From Rhodobacter xanthinilyticus (GTDB lineage: Bacteria; Pseudomonadota; Alphaproteobacteria; Rhodobacterales; Rhodobacteraceae), in contig NZ_CP017781.1 in the NCBI RefSeq assembly GCF_001856665.1, positions 1,707,501 through 1,771,500 on the forward strand: DNA of 64,000 nt, given 5' to 3'. How positions within the stretch are numbered: position 1 is the stretch's first letter; each line of letters begins with the position of its first letter. Both the position numbers and the translations under genes were made by a program. Positions 43,854-52,686 of the stretch are shown here, piece by piece. The notes beneath the pieces were generated by a model. The model had not been told where the DNA came from and ran no database searches. It saw only the letters and a program-made list of their open reading frames with translations.

Positions 43854-44612
43854 ATGGAGTTCGCGGGCCGGCGGATCTGGATCATCGGGGCGAGCGCGGG
43901 GATCGGCGCGGCGCTGGCGCGCGCGCTCGCGGGGCGCGGGGCGCGGCTGATCCTCTCGGCGCGCGATGGCGCGGCGCTCGAGGGCTTTGCCCAGGGCGCG
44001 TCCGGCGCGCAGGTGCTGCCGCTTGACCTCGCGCGCCCCGAGACCCTCGCCGCCGCCGTCGCCACGCTCGCCGATCAGCCGCCGCTCGATGCGGTGATCT
44101 GCACCGCCGCGCTTTACGAGCCCGGCCGCGTCGCCGATCTCGACCCGGCGCAGACCGAGGCGCTCGTGCGGGTCAATCTGCTCGGCCTGTTCGAGGTCGC
44201 GCGGCTCTGCCCGCCGCTGCTGCGCGCGGGCGGACAGCTCGTGCTCTTCGGCTCGGTCGCGGGCTATCTCGGCCTGCCGGGCGGGCAGCCCTATTCGGCG
44301 ACCAAGGCGGCGGTGAACAACCTCGCCGAGACGCTGGCCGCCGAGCTCGCGCCGCGCGTCGATGTGCGCCTCGTCTGTCCGGGCTTCGTGCGCACCCGGC
44401 TGACCGCGCGCAACCGCTTTGCCATGCCCGCGATCGTCACCCCCGAAGAGGCCGCCGAGGCGGTGCTGCGCGGGCTCGGCGGGCGCAGCTTCGAGATCCA
44501 TTTCCCGCGCCGCTTCACGCTCGCGATGAAGCTGCTGCGGCTCTTGCCCTATGCGCTTTCGCTGCGCCTGACGCGCCGGCTCGCCCGCCCGCGCCCCGGC
44601 ACGCCCGCCTGA
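43854..44612 (+). CDS. Short-chain dehydrogenase/reductase
   Basis: 252 residues. Cofactor motif IIGASAGIGAALA near residues 10-22 and catalytic YSATK with the preceding Ser in LFGSVAGYLG. Substrate unknown. It begins three bases after the chrR stop, so it is in the rpoE-chrR transcript. In R. sphaeroides an SDR belongs to the RpoE-linked group, which suggests a role in lipid or stress metabolism. The C-terminal MKLLRLLPYALSLRL is hydrophobic and may touch the membrane. Confidence 0.9.
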   Translation: MEFAGRRIWIIGASAGIGAALARALAGRGARLILSARDGAALEGFAQGASGAQVLPLDLARPETLAAAVATLADQPPLDAVICTAALYEPGRVADLDPAQTEALVRVNLLGLFEVARLCPPLLRAGGQLVLFGSVAGYLGLPGGQPYSATKAAVNNLAETLAAELAPRVDVRLVCPGFVRTRLTARNRFAMPAIVTPEEAAEAVLRGLGGRSFEIHFPRRFTLAMKLLRLLPYALSLRLTRRLARPRPGTPA

Positions 44613-44704
44613 TCGCCCCGCCCGCGCGATTTTGGTTGACGCCGCACGCCGCTGCGGCCAGCCTTTGGATATTGTTTAGGTCTTGGTGTTTCGGGGGGAC
44701 GGTC

Positions 44705-46672
44705 ATGTCCGCAGATCCCGTTTCGGAGGGCTCCGGGGCCGAGGCCTCGGAGCTCGGTCTGTTGGAGGAATTTCGCAGCTACGCGCGGGCGCTGTTTCGG
44801 CTGATCGCGGTGCTGCTCGGTGCGGTCATCCTGATCGTGCTGTTTCGTTTCGTGCAATACGGGGTGACGGGTCCGCGCCTCGTGCAGCTCGGCGTGTGCC
44901 TGATCGCGCTGGCGGCGGTGACGGCGCCGGGGAAGCTCCATGAGCGGCTGCGCGCCGGGGTGGCGATCGGCGGGCTCTTCATCGTGGTCAGCGTGGGGCT
45001 TGCGCAAAGCGGGCTCGCCTCGCCGGAGGTGCCGATCCTGATCTCGGCGCCGCTGCTCGTCGCGGTGATCTTCGGGCGGCGCGCGGCGCATTGGGTGCTG
45101 ATCGCCGAGCTCGTGGTGGTGGCCTGTGTGGCCTCGGGCTATGCGGTCGGGCTCTTCTCGGTGCCGGTGAGTGCGGCGCATTATTCCTCCGAGCTGCCGA
45201 ACTGGGTGTTCCTGATGCTCTCGGTGGCGATGATGGGGGGCGCGCAGATCCTCGTGATCGCGGGGCTGCGCGAGCATTGGAGCGCCACCGCGCAGGAGCT
45301 CGCGCGCACCCGCGACGAGGCGGAGCGGCAACCCCGGATCGACAGCCTGACGGGCGTGGCCAACCGCGCCGGGCTGATCGCGCGGCTCGAGGCGCGGCTT
45401 GCGGCGGGGGAGGCGGCGCGGGATTGGGCGAGCATCGAGGAGCGGCGGCTGGCGCTCGTGTTCATCGACCTCGACCGGTTCAAGACGATCAACGACCGGC
45501 TCGGCCATGGCGCGGGCGACGAGCTGTTGCGGCGTGTGGCGCTGCGGCTGCGCGGGCTGGTCTCCTCGCAGACCCATGTCGCGCGCCTCGCGGGCGATGA
45601 ATTCACGCTGCTCTTCGAGGGGCCGGGCGCGCGCGATGCCGCGCTCGATACCGCGCAGGCGATCCTCGAGATGATGCGCCGCCCGCTCGAGCTCGGCTCC
45701 GACCGGCTCTACATGAGCGCCTCGATCGGGCTCGCGCTCTACCCCGAGGACGAGACGAGCGTCGACGGGCTGCTCGGCGCGGCCGACCGGGCGATGTATC
45801 AGGCCAAGGCGCGCGGCGGGGCGCAGATCGTCGCCTTCAGCGCCGATATCGGCCGACGCGAGCGCGAGCGGGGCGCGCTGATCGCCGAGATCCCCGCCGG
45901 GATCGAGCGGGGCGAGTTCCGCCTGCATTATCAGCCGATCCTCGATCTGGCGAGCGGCGCGGTGGTCAAGGCGGAGGCGCTGGTGCGTTGGCAACACCCG
46001 CGCCACGGGCTGATCCTGCCCGGGCAGTTCCTGCCGGTGGCCGAGCAGGCGATGATGGTCGAGCGGATCGACGATTGGGTGCTCTCGCAGGTCAGCCGCG
46101 ATCTGGCGCAGCTGCGCGCGGGCTTTGGCGCGGGCTTTGCGGTGAGCCTCAATGTCTCGCCGCTGCGGCTGCTCGCGCCCGAGAGCGCGGCGCGCGCGGC
46201 CTGGTGCGCGCAGCTCGTCGACTGTGTCGCCGCCGGCAACGAGCTCGTCCTCGAGATCACCGAAAGCGCGCTCTTGTCGATCGACGAGGCGGCGGCGGAG
46301 TGCCTCAAGGCGCTGCGGGCCGCCGGGCTGCGGCTTGCGCTCGATGATTTCGGCGCGGGCTATTCCTCGCTGATCTACTTCCTGCGCCACGAATTCGATT
46401 ACATCAAGATCGACCGCGCGCTGACCGCGGCGCTGCCCGATCCGGCGCGGGCGGGGGCGATCATCGAGGCGCTCGTCGGGCTGACCGAGCGGCTCGGCTG
46501 TCAGGTGATCGCCGAGGGGATCGAGACCCCCGCCCAGCTCGCCGCGCTGCGCGCGATGGGCTGCGGGCTCGGGCAGGGGTTCTATTTCGCCCGCCCGATG
46601 AGCCTCGAGGCGCTGCTGGCGAGCGCGGGCGAGGGGGCGGGGGCGGGGGTGGGCGTCAAGGCCAGCCTCTGA
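44705..46672 (+). CDS. Membrane GGDEF-EAL protein (cyclic-di-GMP turnover)
   Basis: 655 residues from ATG 44705. The N-terminal 190 residues hold about five to six transmembrane segments. The GGDEF domain (about 215-370) has LVFIDLDRFKTIND and the active-site motif in the form LAGDEFTLL (AGDEF, so cyclase activity is uncertain). The EAL domain (about 395-640) has KAEALVRW, NVSPLRL, EITESALL, LDDFGAGYSSL, DYIKIDR and AEGIET, a complete phosphodiesterase set. It most likely hydrolyses c-di-GMP. A shorter leader than the open frame is used, because the ATG follows a GGGGGAC-type sequence. Confidence 0.9.
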   Translation: MSADPVSEGSGAEASELGLLEEFRSYARALFRLIAVLLGAVILIVLFRFVQYGVTGPRLVQLGVCLIALAAVTAPGKLHERLRAGVAIGGLFIVVSVGLAQSGLASPEVPILISAPLLVAVIFGRRAAHWVLIAELVVVACVASGYAVGLFSVPVSAAHYSSELPNWVFLMLSVAMMGGAQILVIAGLREHWSATAQELARTRDEAERQPRIDSLTGVANRAGLIARLEARLAAGEAARDWASIEERRLALVFIDLDRFKTINDRLGHGAGDELLRRVALRLRGLVSSQTHVARLAGDEFTLLFEGPGARDAALDTAQAILEMMRRPLELGSDRLYMSASIGLALYPEDETSVDGLLGAADRAMYQAKARGGAQIVAFSADIGRRERERGALIAEIPAGIERGEFRLHYQPILDLASGAVVKAEALVRWQHPRHGLILPGQFLPVAEQAMMVERIDDWVLSQVSRDLAQLRAGFGAGFAVSLNVSPLRLLAPESAARAAWCAQLVDCVAAGNELVLEITESALLSIDEAAAECLKALRAAGLRLALDDFGAGYSSLIYFLRHEFDYIKIDRALTAALPDPARAGAIIEALVGLTERLGCQVIAEGIETPAQLAALRAMGCGLGQGFYFARPMSLEALLASAGEGAGAGVGVKASL

Positions 46673-46675
46673 GCC

Positions 46676-48202
46676 CTAGAGCCCCGCCAGAAAGCCCTCC
46701 GCCTGTGCGGTGATCGCGGCGCGCTCCTCGGCCGAGAACCGCCCCAGCCCGCGATAGATCGGTGCCATCCGCGGATTGGCGCGAAACCGCGCCTCATGGG
46801 TGATCAGGAAATTCCAGTAAAGCGCGTTGAACGGGCAGGCCCCGGGCCCCAGACGCGCGCCCACGTCATGGCGGCAGCCGCGGCAATAGTCCGACATCCG
46901 GTTGATATAGGCCCCCGAGGCGGCATAGGGTTTCGAGCCGAGCCGCCCGCCATCGGCATGGGTGATCATCCCCTGGACATTGGGCAGCTCCACCCATTCG
47001 AAGGCATCGACATAGACCGCGAGATACCAGCGCGCGATCTCGGCGGGCGCGATCCCGGCCAGCAGCGCGAAATTGCCCGTCACCATCAGGCGCTGGATAT
47101 GATGGGCATAGCCGTGGCGCGCGGTCGCGCCGATCACCGCGTCGAGGCAGGCCATCCCCGACCGCCCCGTCCAGAAAAACCCGGGCAGCGGCCGCGTCGC
47201 GCCAAGCGCATTGGTTTCGGCATAGCCCGGCATCTCGGTCCAGTAGATCCCGCGCACGAATTCGCGCCAGCCGAGGATCTGGCGGATGAACCCCTCGACC
47301 GCGTTCAGGGGCGCGCGCCCGGCGTGATACTCGGCCTCGGCCGCGTCGCAGACCTCGGCGGGGGTGAGCAGCCCGAGGTTGAGATAGGGCGAGAGCAGCG
47401 CGTGAAAGAGAAAATCCTCGCCGCTCTTCATCGCATCCTGATAATCGCCAAAGCCGGGCAGGCAATCGGCGAGGAAATGCGCGAGCGCGGCGCGCGCGCC
47501 TGCACGATCCACCGCCCAGCCAAAGGGCTCGAGCGCGCCGAAATTGCCCGCAAACCGCGCCCCGACGAGATCGAGCACCTCGCGCGTCAGCGCATCGGGC
47601 TCAAAGCGGCGCCGCGGCGGCGGGGCGAGCCCCTTCGGCAGCGCCTTGCGGTTCTCGCGGTCGAGGTTCCATTGCCCGCCCACCGGCGCGCCCTGCGCCA
47701 TCAGATAGCCGGTGCGCTTGCGCATCTCGCGGTAGAAATATTCCATCCGTCCGGTGCGCCCGGCGCGGCGCAGCGCGGCAAAATCCTCGCGCGAGCAAAA
47801 GAAGCGGTCGTCGGGGCGGATCTCGGTCTCGAGGCCGAAATCCGCGCCCCAGCGCCGCATCGCCTCCCAGACCCGCCACTCGCCGGGCTCGGTCATCACC
47901 AGCCGCGCCGGGCGATGGCGGGCGAGCGCGCGGGCGAGCTCGGCGCCGAGGCTGTGGCGGTTGGCCGGATCGTCAAGGCGCACATAATCGACCGCGATCC
48001 CCTCGGCGGCGAGCTCGGAGGCGAAATGGCGCATCGCCGAGAGCACGAGCGCGATCTTTTGCGGGTGGTGGGGGACATAGCCGGTCTCCTCCCCGACCTC
48101 GAACATCACCACCACATCGCGCCCGGGCTCGAGCCCCGCCAGCGCGCTCAGCCCGCGGCTGAGCTGATCGCCGAGCACAAGGCGCAGCGTGCCCCCGCTC
48201 AC
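46676..48202 (-). CDS. cryB: Iron-sulfur bacterial cryptochrome/(6-4) photolyase (CryB/PhrB type)
   Basis: About 508 residues. Motifs LRLVLGDQLS at the N-terminus, then SPYLNLGLLTPAEVCD, WREFVRGIYW and the Cys set of the FeS-BCP family: a Cys in MACLDAV, YCRGCRH and GACPFNALYWNF. CryB of R. sphaeroides has FAD, DMRL and a 4Fe-4S cluster and takes part in repair of (6-4) photoproducts and light-dependent regulation. The start is taken as GTG 48202, overlapping the TspO-like stop (GTGA); GTG 48217 would add five residues. Confidence 0.93.
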   Translation of the reverse strand: MSGGTLRLVLGDQLSRGLSALAGLEPGRDVVVMFEVGEETGYVPHHPQKIALVLSAMRHFASELAAEGIAVDYVRLDDPANRHSLGAELARALARHRPARLVMTEPGEWRVWEAMRRWGADFGLETEIRPDDRFFCSREDFAALRRAGRTGRMEYFYREMRKRTGYLMAQGAPVGGQWNLDRENRKALPKGLAPPPRRRFEPDALTREVLDLVGARFAGNFGALEPFGWAVDRAGARAALAHFLADCLPGFGDYQDAMKSGEDFLFHALLSPYLNLGLLTPAEVCDAAEAEYHAGRAPLNAVEGFIRQILGWREFVRGIYWTEMPGYAETNALGATRPLPGFFWTGRSGMACLDAVIGATARHGYAHHIQRLMVTGNFALLAGIAPAEIARWYLAVYVDAFEWVELPNVQGMITHADGGRLGSKPYAASGAYINRMSDYCRGCRHDVGARLGPGACPFNALYWNFLITHEARFRANPRMAPIYRGLGRFSAEERAAITAQAEGFLAGL

Positions 48203-48900
48203 CCGCGGCCCCGCCACGCCACCGCGCCAAGCGCCACGATCCCGAGCCCCGCGAGCGCGATCACCGGCAGATTGGCCGCGGGCAGGTTGGCCGCGATCAC
48301 GCCGATCAGCGCCCAGCCCACGCCCAGCCCATAGCCCCAGGCGCGCGGCTGGCGCGAAAAGACCGCGAGCGCCACGATGAGCACCGCGCCCAGAAGCACG
48401 ATCGCCGCCGTCTGCGCGCCGAGCAGCCCGTAGCCGCTCAGCACCACCGCGACCGCGACCCCCGTCGCCGCCGTCAGCCAGCCCGCATAAAGCCCGACCG
48501 CGCCGCGCGCCGCCAAGCCCGCCGGCGCCCGCCCGAGCGCCGCGAGCGCCGATGCCGCCATCACCACGATCATCGCCGTCGCCGCGACCGGCGCGACCCC
48601 CGCCACCGCGATCCAGAACGTGCCGACCGCGAGGCTGAGCGCGAGCGGGCCGCGCATCGCCGCCCAGGCCGGGTCGGTGCGGTGGCGCAGCAGCCCAAGC
48701 CCCGCGCTCAGCCCGAGCCCGAGATAGATCACCCCCCAGATCGAGAAGGCCCAGCCCACCGGCTGCACCGGCCAGCTCTCGGCCACCACCGGAAATTGCG
48801 TCGGCTCAAAGCCGGCAAAGCTGTCGGAGGCCAGCGGCGAAAGCACGAAACTCGCGGTCAAGAGCGCCACCAGCGGCGCGGCGATACGGTCAAAGGTCAT
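48199..48900 (-). CDS. TspO/MBR-like tryptophan-rich membrane protein
   Basis: 233 residues with about six hydrophobic segments. The PVQPVGWAFSIWGVIYLGLGLSAG part resembles the TspO P-x-W-x-F-x-x-W signature, but the protein is much longer than classical TspO (about 160), so it is a related subfamily. The ATG at 48900 follows AAGGAGAT. It overlaps cryB, and fixed pairing of such a membrane protein with a photolyase suggests a light or tetrapyrrole-related role; this is inference. Confidence 0.85.
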   Translation of the reverse strand: MTFDRIAAPLVALLTASFVLSPLASDSFAGFEPTQFPVVAESWPVQPVGWAFSIWGVIYLGLGLSAGLGLLRHRTDPAWAAMRGPLALSLAVGTFWIAVAGVAPVAATAMIVVMAASALAALGRAPAGLAARGAVGLYAGWLTAATGVAVAVVLSGYGLLGAQTAAIVLLGAVLIVALAVFSRQPRAWGYGLGVGWALIGVIAANLPAANLPVIALAGLGIVALGAVAWRGRG

Positions 48901-48990
48901 CGAAAAGATCTCCTTGGCGCGCCCCCCGGGGCGCTCTTGCCCCAAGCTAGCGCGGCGCGGCGGGCTGTCACCCCCCGGCGCGGCTCAACC

Positions 48991-49009
48991 TTGCCCAAAG
49001 CTTGGGCAA
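48991..49009. promoter_or_regulatory. Inverted repeat in the promoter region of the TspO-like/cryB operon
   Basis: TTGCCCAAAGCTTGGGCAA: 8-bp arms TTGCCCAA and TTGGGCAA with a 3-base centre. A related half-site, TTGCCCCAAGCT, lies at 48937-48948 nearer to the gene. The site is 90-110 bases upstream of the ATG at 48900 and 150 bases upstream of the pseudogene on the other side. A transcription factor operator is likely; the factor is unknown. Confidence 0.55.
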
Positions 49010-49161
49010 TTTCCACGAACTTCGCCAGGAATTGACGCGGCGGCATTCGGCGACTGGACAGGGCGGGCGGTTGGTGTGCATCCTGGGGTTGTAAGCCGAG
49101 CCGCGCGATCCGCCGCAAGGGGCGGGGGGCGCTATGCAACCGCGATCCGAAGAGGGCACAG

Positions 49162-51110
49162 ATGACGGCCTTGTTTTTCGGGCATATCGCCCTCTTTTCC
49201 TTTGCGCCGCTCTATTTCACCACGCTCGATGCGCCAAGCCGACGGGTGCATTTCTAACTCTATCTCGCGCTCGTGCTGCTGCTCAGCGGGTTCTTGGGCA
49301 ATGCCTATGCGCTCAACCTCGCGCCGGGGCTGAGCGTCTCGGGGGGCAATCTGTGCTACGGCGCCTTCATGATGACCTCGGTGCTGTTCTTCCTGCTCGA
49401 GCGCGATGTGTTCATCTTGCGCCGGGTGATCCGGCTCGTGGTGGTGGTCGATCTCTTCAACATCGCGTTCTCCTTCCTGGCGAGCACGGCGCTTTCCGAT
49501 CCGGCGGCGACCAACCCCCATGCCACGCCCGCCGCGCTCTTTCAGCAATCGATCCCGCTGATCGTGCTGGGCGGGGTGCTGATCGTGAGCGAGCTTTTCG
49601 GGCTGCTCTTCTGGTTCGAGCGGGTGAAACGCTGGCGGCTCTCGGCGCCGCTGGCGGGGGCGGCCTATCTGGCGGGCTTCGTCGCGATGCTCTGCCTCGA
49701 TGGCATCGTCTTTCCGCTCGTGGCGTTCGGGGTCTCGCCCGAGATCGTCGCGGCGGTGTTTGGCGGGCTCGGCGGCAAGGTGCTGACCGCCGCCGCCTTC
49801 AGCCTGCCGCTGGTGGCCTTCATGACCTTCTGGCGGCGCCAGTTCGTCGATTACCTCGAGGCGGATGTCTTCACCTGGCGGGTGCTGCTCGCCACCTCGC
49901 GCGATCTGATCCGCGAGCTCACCGAGAATGACCGCGCGCGCGGCGGAGGGCTGGTTCGCCCATGACGGCGCCCCGCTCGCGCTGCCGCCCGACCGCGCGC
50001 AAAGCTGGCGCGGCGAGGTCAGCTTCGGCCCGGGGCGGCGCGCGCAGGGCATCCTCTCGGTGACCCCGGTCGTCACCCCCGCCGCCGAGGCGCCGACCTT
50101 CGTGTGCTCGCTCACCGATATCACCGAGCAAAAGCGCGTCCAGGCCGAGCTCGACCATCTCGCGATGCATGATGCGCTCACCGGCCTGCCCAACCGCCGC
50201 GCCCTCGATGCCGCGCTCGCCGCGCTCAGCGGCCCCGCCGCCCTCGCGATCCTCGATCTCGACGCGTTCAAGGATGTCAACGACAGCTACGGCCATCTGA
50301 CGGGCGATGTGCTCTTGCGCGAGGTCGGCGAGCGGCTCGCGGCGCAGGCGGCGCCCGAGCTGTTCCGCATCGGCGGCGATGAATTCGCGATCCTGTGGCG
50401 CGGGCTGGCGCAGGAGGAGGATCTGCGCGCCGCGGTCGGGCGGATGCGCGCGGCGCTGGCGCTGCCGTTCTCGGTCGGGGCGGGGCGCGAGGTGGCGCTC
50501 GGCGCGAGCTGGGGGGCGAGCCTGATCGCCGAGGGCCCGGGCTCGGTGCTCTTTGCGCAAGCCGATGCCGCGCTCCATGAACGCAAGTCGGGCGAGCGCG
50601 ATGCGCTTGGCATCTACGAGGAGCGCTTCACCGAGGCCGCGCAGCGCCGCCTTGCGCTCGGCGCCCGGCTGCGCCGCGCGATCGACGCCGAAGCGATCGA
50701 GATCGCCTATCAGCCGCAAGTCGACCGTGCGGGTGCGGTCACCGGGCTCGAGGCGCTCGCGCGCTGGACCGATCCCGAGCTCGGCCCGATCGCGCCGGCG
50801 GAATTCATCCCGCTGGCCGAGGCGCATGGGCTGATCTTCGAGCTCGGCGATCTGGTCTTGCGCCGCGCCTGTGCCGATGGCGCGCGCTGGCGATGCGCGG
50901 GCGCGGGCGCTGATCGCGGCGATTGTGCAGATGGCGCGGGGGCTTGAGCTGCGCGTGGTGGCCGAGGGGGTCGAGACCGAGGCGCAGGCGGCGTTCTTGC
51001 GCGAGATCGGCTGCGATGCGGTGCAGGGGTTTTTCTTCGCCCGCCCGGGGGCGGCGAGCGCGGTCGCGCAGATCTGCGCGGCGCGGCGCGGCGCGCCGGC
51101 GCTGCCCTGA
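49162..51110 (+). pseudogene. Broken membrane PAS-GGDEF-EAL gene with three lesions
   Basis: The original gene began at ATG 49162 (MTALFFGHIALFSFAPLYF). It had six to seven transmembrane segments, a PAS-type part ending FVCSLTDITEQKRVQ, a GGDEF domain (LAILDLDAFKDVND, FRIGGDEFAIL, a proper GGDEF) and an EAL domain ([25 protein letters not shown]). Lesion 1: in-frame TAA at 49255-49257. Lesion 2: frame shift near 49932-49945, in a GC-dinucleotide run (removing GCGC restores DRAAEGW). Lesion 3: near 50880-50905 about 90 residues of the EAL domain (NVSP to DDFGTGYSS part) are missing and the frame changes. The remains cannot make an intact protein; the GGDEF part alone might be expressed. Confidence 0.88.
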
Positions 51111-51137
51111 GAGCGGGGGGTCTCGAGGCGGGCGCGA

Positions 51138-51698
51138 TCAGCGCGCCGCGGCGAGATCCGCGGGCCGGTCGATGTCTCGCGCCTCGGCCGGGCGCAGCGG
51201 CACGAGCTGCGCGGCGGGGATCTCGCGCAGCCAGCCGCGCGCGCCGTGGTCGCCCTCGGTCGCGGCGCGCGCGGCGGCAAAATCGGCGCGCAGGAGGAGC
51301 AGCGGCGGCATCGGCGTGCCGCCACACTGGCAGGCCGAGCCCCGCGCCGCCCGGCCGAGCGCGGCAAAGACCGCCGCGGGCACGGCGGGCATATCGCCGA
51401 GCGCAATCAAGAGCCGCGCCGCGCCGGCCGCCTCGGCCAGATCGAGCGCGGCGCGGACCGAGGCCGACATTTCCTGCCCCGGCGCGATCAGATGCGGGGC
51501 AAACGCGCGGGGCAGGGCGGCCGCCACCGCACTCTCCGAGACAATCGCATGATAGCTCGCGCAGCCCGCCGCGCGCATCGCCCCCGCCGCCGCCGCGACG
51601 AGCGGCGCGCCGCGCCAGGTCGCGAGGAGCTTGTTCTCCGCCCCGAAGCGCCGCGAGGCGCCCGCCGCGAGCAGAACGCCCACAAACGGCCCGCTCAT
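51138..51698 (-). CDS. MocA-like molybdenum cofactor cytidylyltransferase
   Basis: 186 residues with the nucleotidyltransferase signature LLAAGASRRFG and the downstream GDMPAVP metal-binding motif. It converts molybdopterin to its cytosine dinucleotide form, the usual cofactor of the xanthine-oxidase family enzymes encoded next to it. Overlaps the xdhC stop (ATGA, 51695-51698). Shorter than some family members, but the core is complete. Confidence 0.88.
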   Translation of the reverse strand: MSGPFVGVLLAAGASRRFGAENKLLATWRGAPLVAAAAGAMRAAGCASYHAIVSESAVAAALPRAFAPHLIAPGQEMSASVRAALDLAEAAGAARLLIALGDMPAVPAAVFAALGRAARGSACQCGGTPMPPLLLLRADFAAARAATEGDHGARGWLREIPAAQLVPLRPAEARDIDRPADLAAAR

Positions 51699-52684
51699 CG
51701 CGCCGCTCCTCGCGCCGCCATCACCGCCGAGATCTCGGCCAGCACCGAGATCGCGAGCGTCTCGGGGTCGCGCGTCGAGGGGATCAGCCCGATCGGCCCG
51801 CGCAGCCGCGCGATCGCCTCGGGCGCCACACCCAGCGCGCCGAGCCGCGCCACGCGCGCGGCCTGCGCCGCGCGGCTGCCCTGCGCGCCGATATAGGCGG
51901 CCGGGCGCGCGAGCAGCGCGCGCAAGAGCTCAGGCTCCATGTCATGGTCGTGATAAAAGAGCGTCACCGCCGTCTCGGCATCGAGCCCCACCGTCTCGAG
52001 CTCGGCGATCGCGCCGAGGCGGCGCGCGCTGAGCCCGAGCGCGCGGGCGGAGCCGAGCACCATGTCGTCATGGCTGAGCAGCAGATGCTCCCGCCCGAGC
52101 CCCGCGACGAGGCGCGCAAACGCCAGCGCCTCGGGCCCCGCGCCAAGGATCAGATGGCGCAGCGCCGGGCGGAACCCCACCCGGAAGCCCTCCGCCTCGG
52201 GCCCGGTCTCGGCAAAGGGGCCGAGCGTGAGCGCGCCCGAGGGCGCGAGATGGAGCGCCACCGCGCGCCGCTCCGCCCGGGCGCGGGCCAGCGCGCGCAG
52301 GCTCTCGCCCGCCCCGACCGGCACGAGCGTGACCTCGAGCGCGCCGCCGCAGGGCAGTTTCAGGTCGAAAAACGGCGAGCCCGCGCCATAGCGCAGCACC
52401 CGCGGCACGCCGCTTGCGCGCACCTCGGCCGCATGGAGGACCAGATCGGCCTCGATACAGCCCGAGGTGATCGCGCCCGCGTAACCGCCGCGCGTATCGA
52501 TCGCCATCGCCGCGCCGATCTCGCGGTAAGCGGGCCCCTCGGTCTTGGTCAGGAGCGCGAGCACGACGCCCGCGCCCATCGCAAGCGCCGCCTCCCAGGG
52601 GTCGACGAGCGCCGGATGCAGCCCCCCCGCGGGCAGATCCGCGGGGGGCAGGCCGAGGCACGAAGGGCGCGCGGCGGTCGCCAT
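51695..52684 (-). CDS. XdhC-family maturation protein for the molybdenum aldehyde oxidoreductase
   Basis: 329 residues, beginning MATAARPSCLGLP at ATG 52684. XdhC/CoxI N-terminal domain (PWEAALAMGAGVVLALLTKTEG, SGCIEADLVLHA) and a C-terminal Rossmann domain (HLILGAGPEALAFARL). XdhC proteins insert or sulfurate the molybdenum cofactor of xanthine-oxidase-type enzymes. A longer open frame upstream is a shadow of the large-subunit gene. The start is two bases after that gene's stop. Confidence 0.9.
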   Translation of the reverse strand: MATAARPSCLGLPPADLPAGGLHPALVDPWEAALAMGAGVVLALLTKTEGPAYREIGAAMAIDTRGGYAGAITSGCIEADLVLHAAEVRASGVPRVLRYGAGSPFFDLKLPCGGALEVTLVPVGAGESLRALARARAERRAVALHLAPSGALTLGPFAETGPEAEGFRVGFRPALRHLILGAGPEALAFARLVAGLGREHLLLSHDDMVLGSARALGLSARRLGAIAELETVGLDAETAVTLFYHDHDMEPELLRALLARPAAYIGAQGSRAAQAARVARLGALGVAPEAIARLRGPIGLIPSTRDPETLAISVLAEISAVMAARGAAR

Positions 52685-52686
52685 GA

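Noticed and set aside
48897-49139. 80-codon open frame on the minus strand upstream of the TspO-like gene
   Set aside because: Overlaps the promoter region and the inverted repeat, Arg/Pro-rich, no ribosome binding site.
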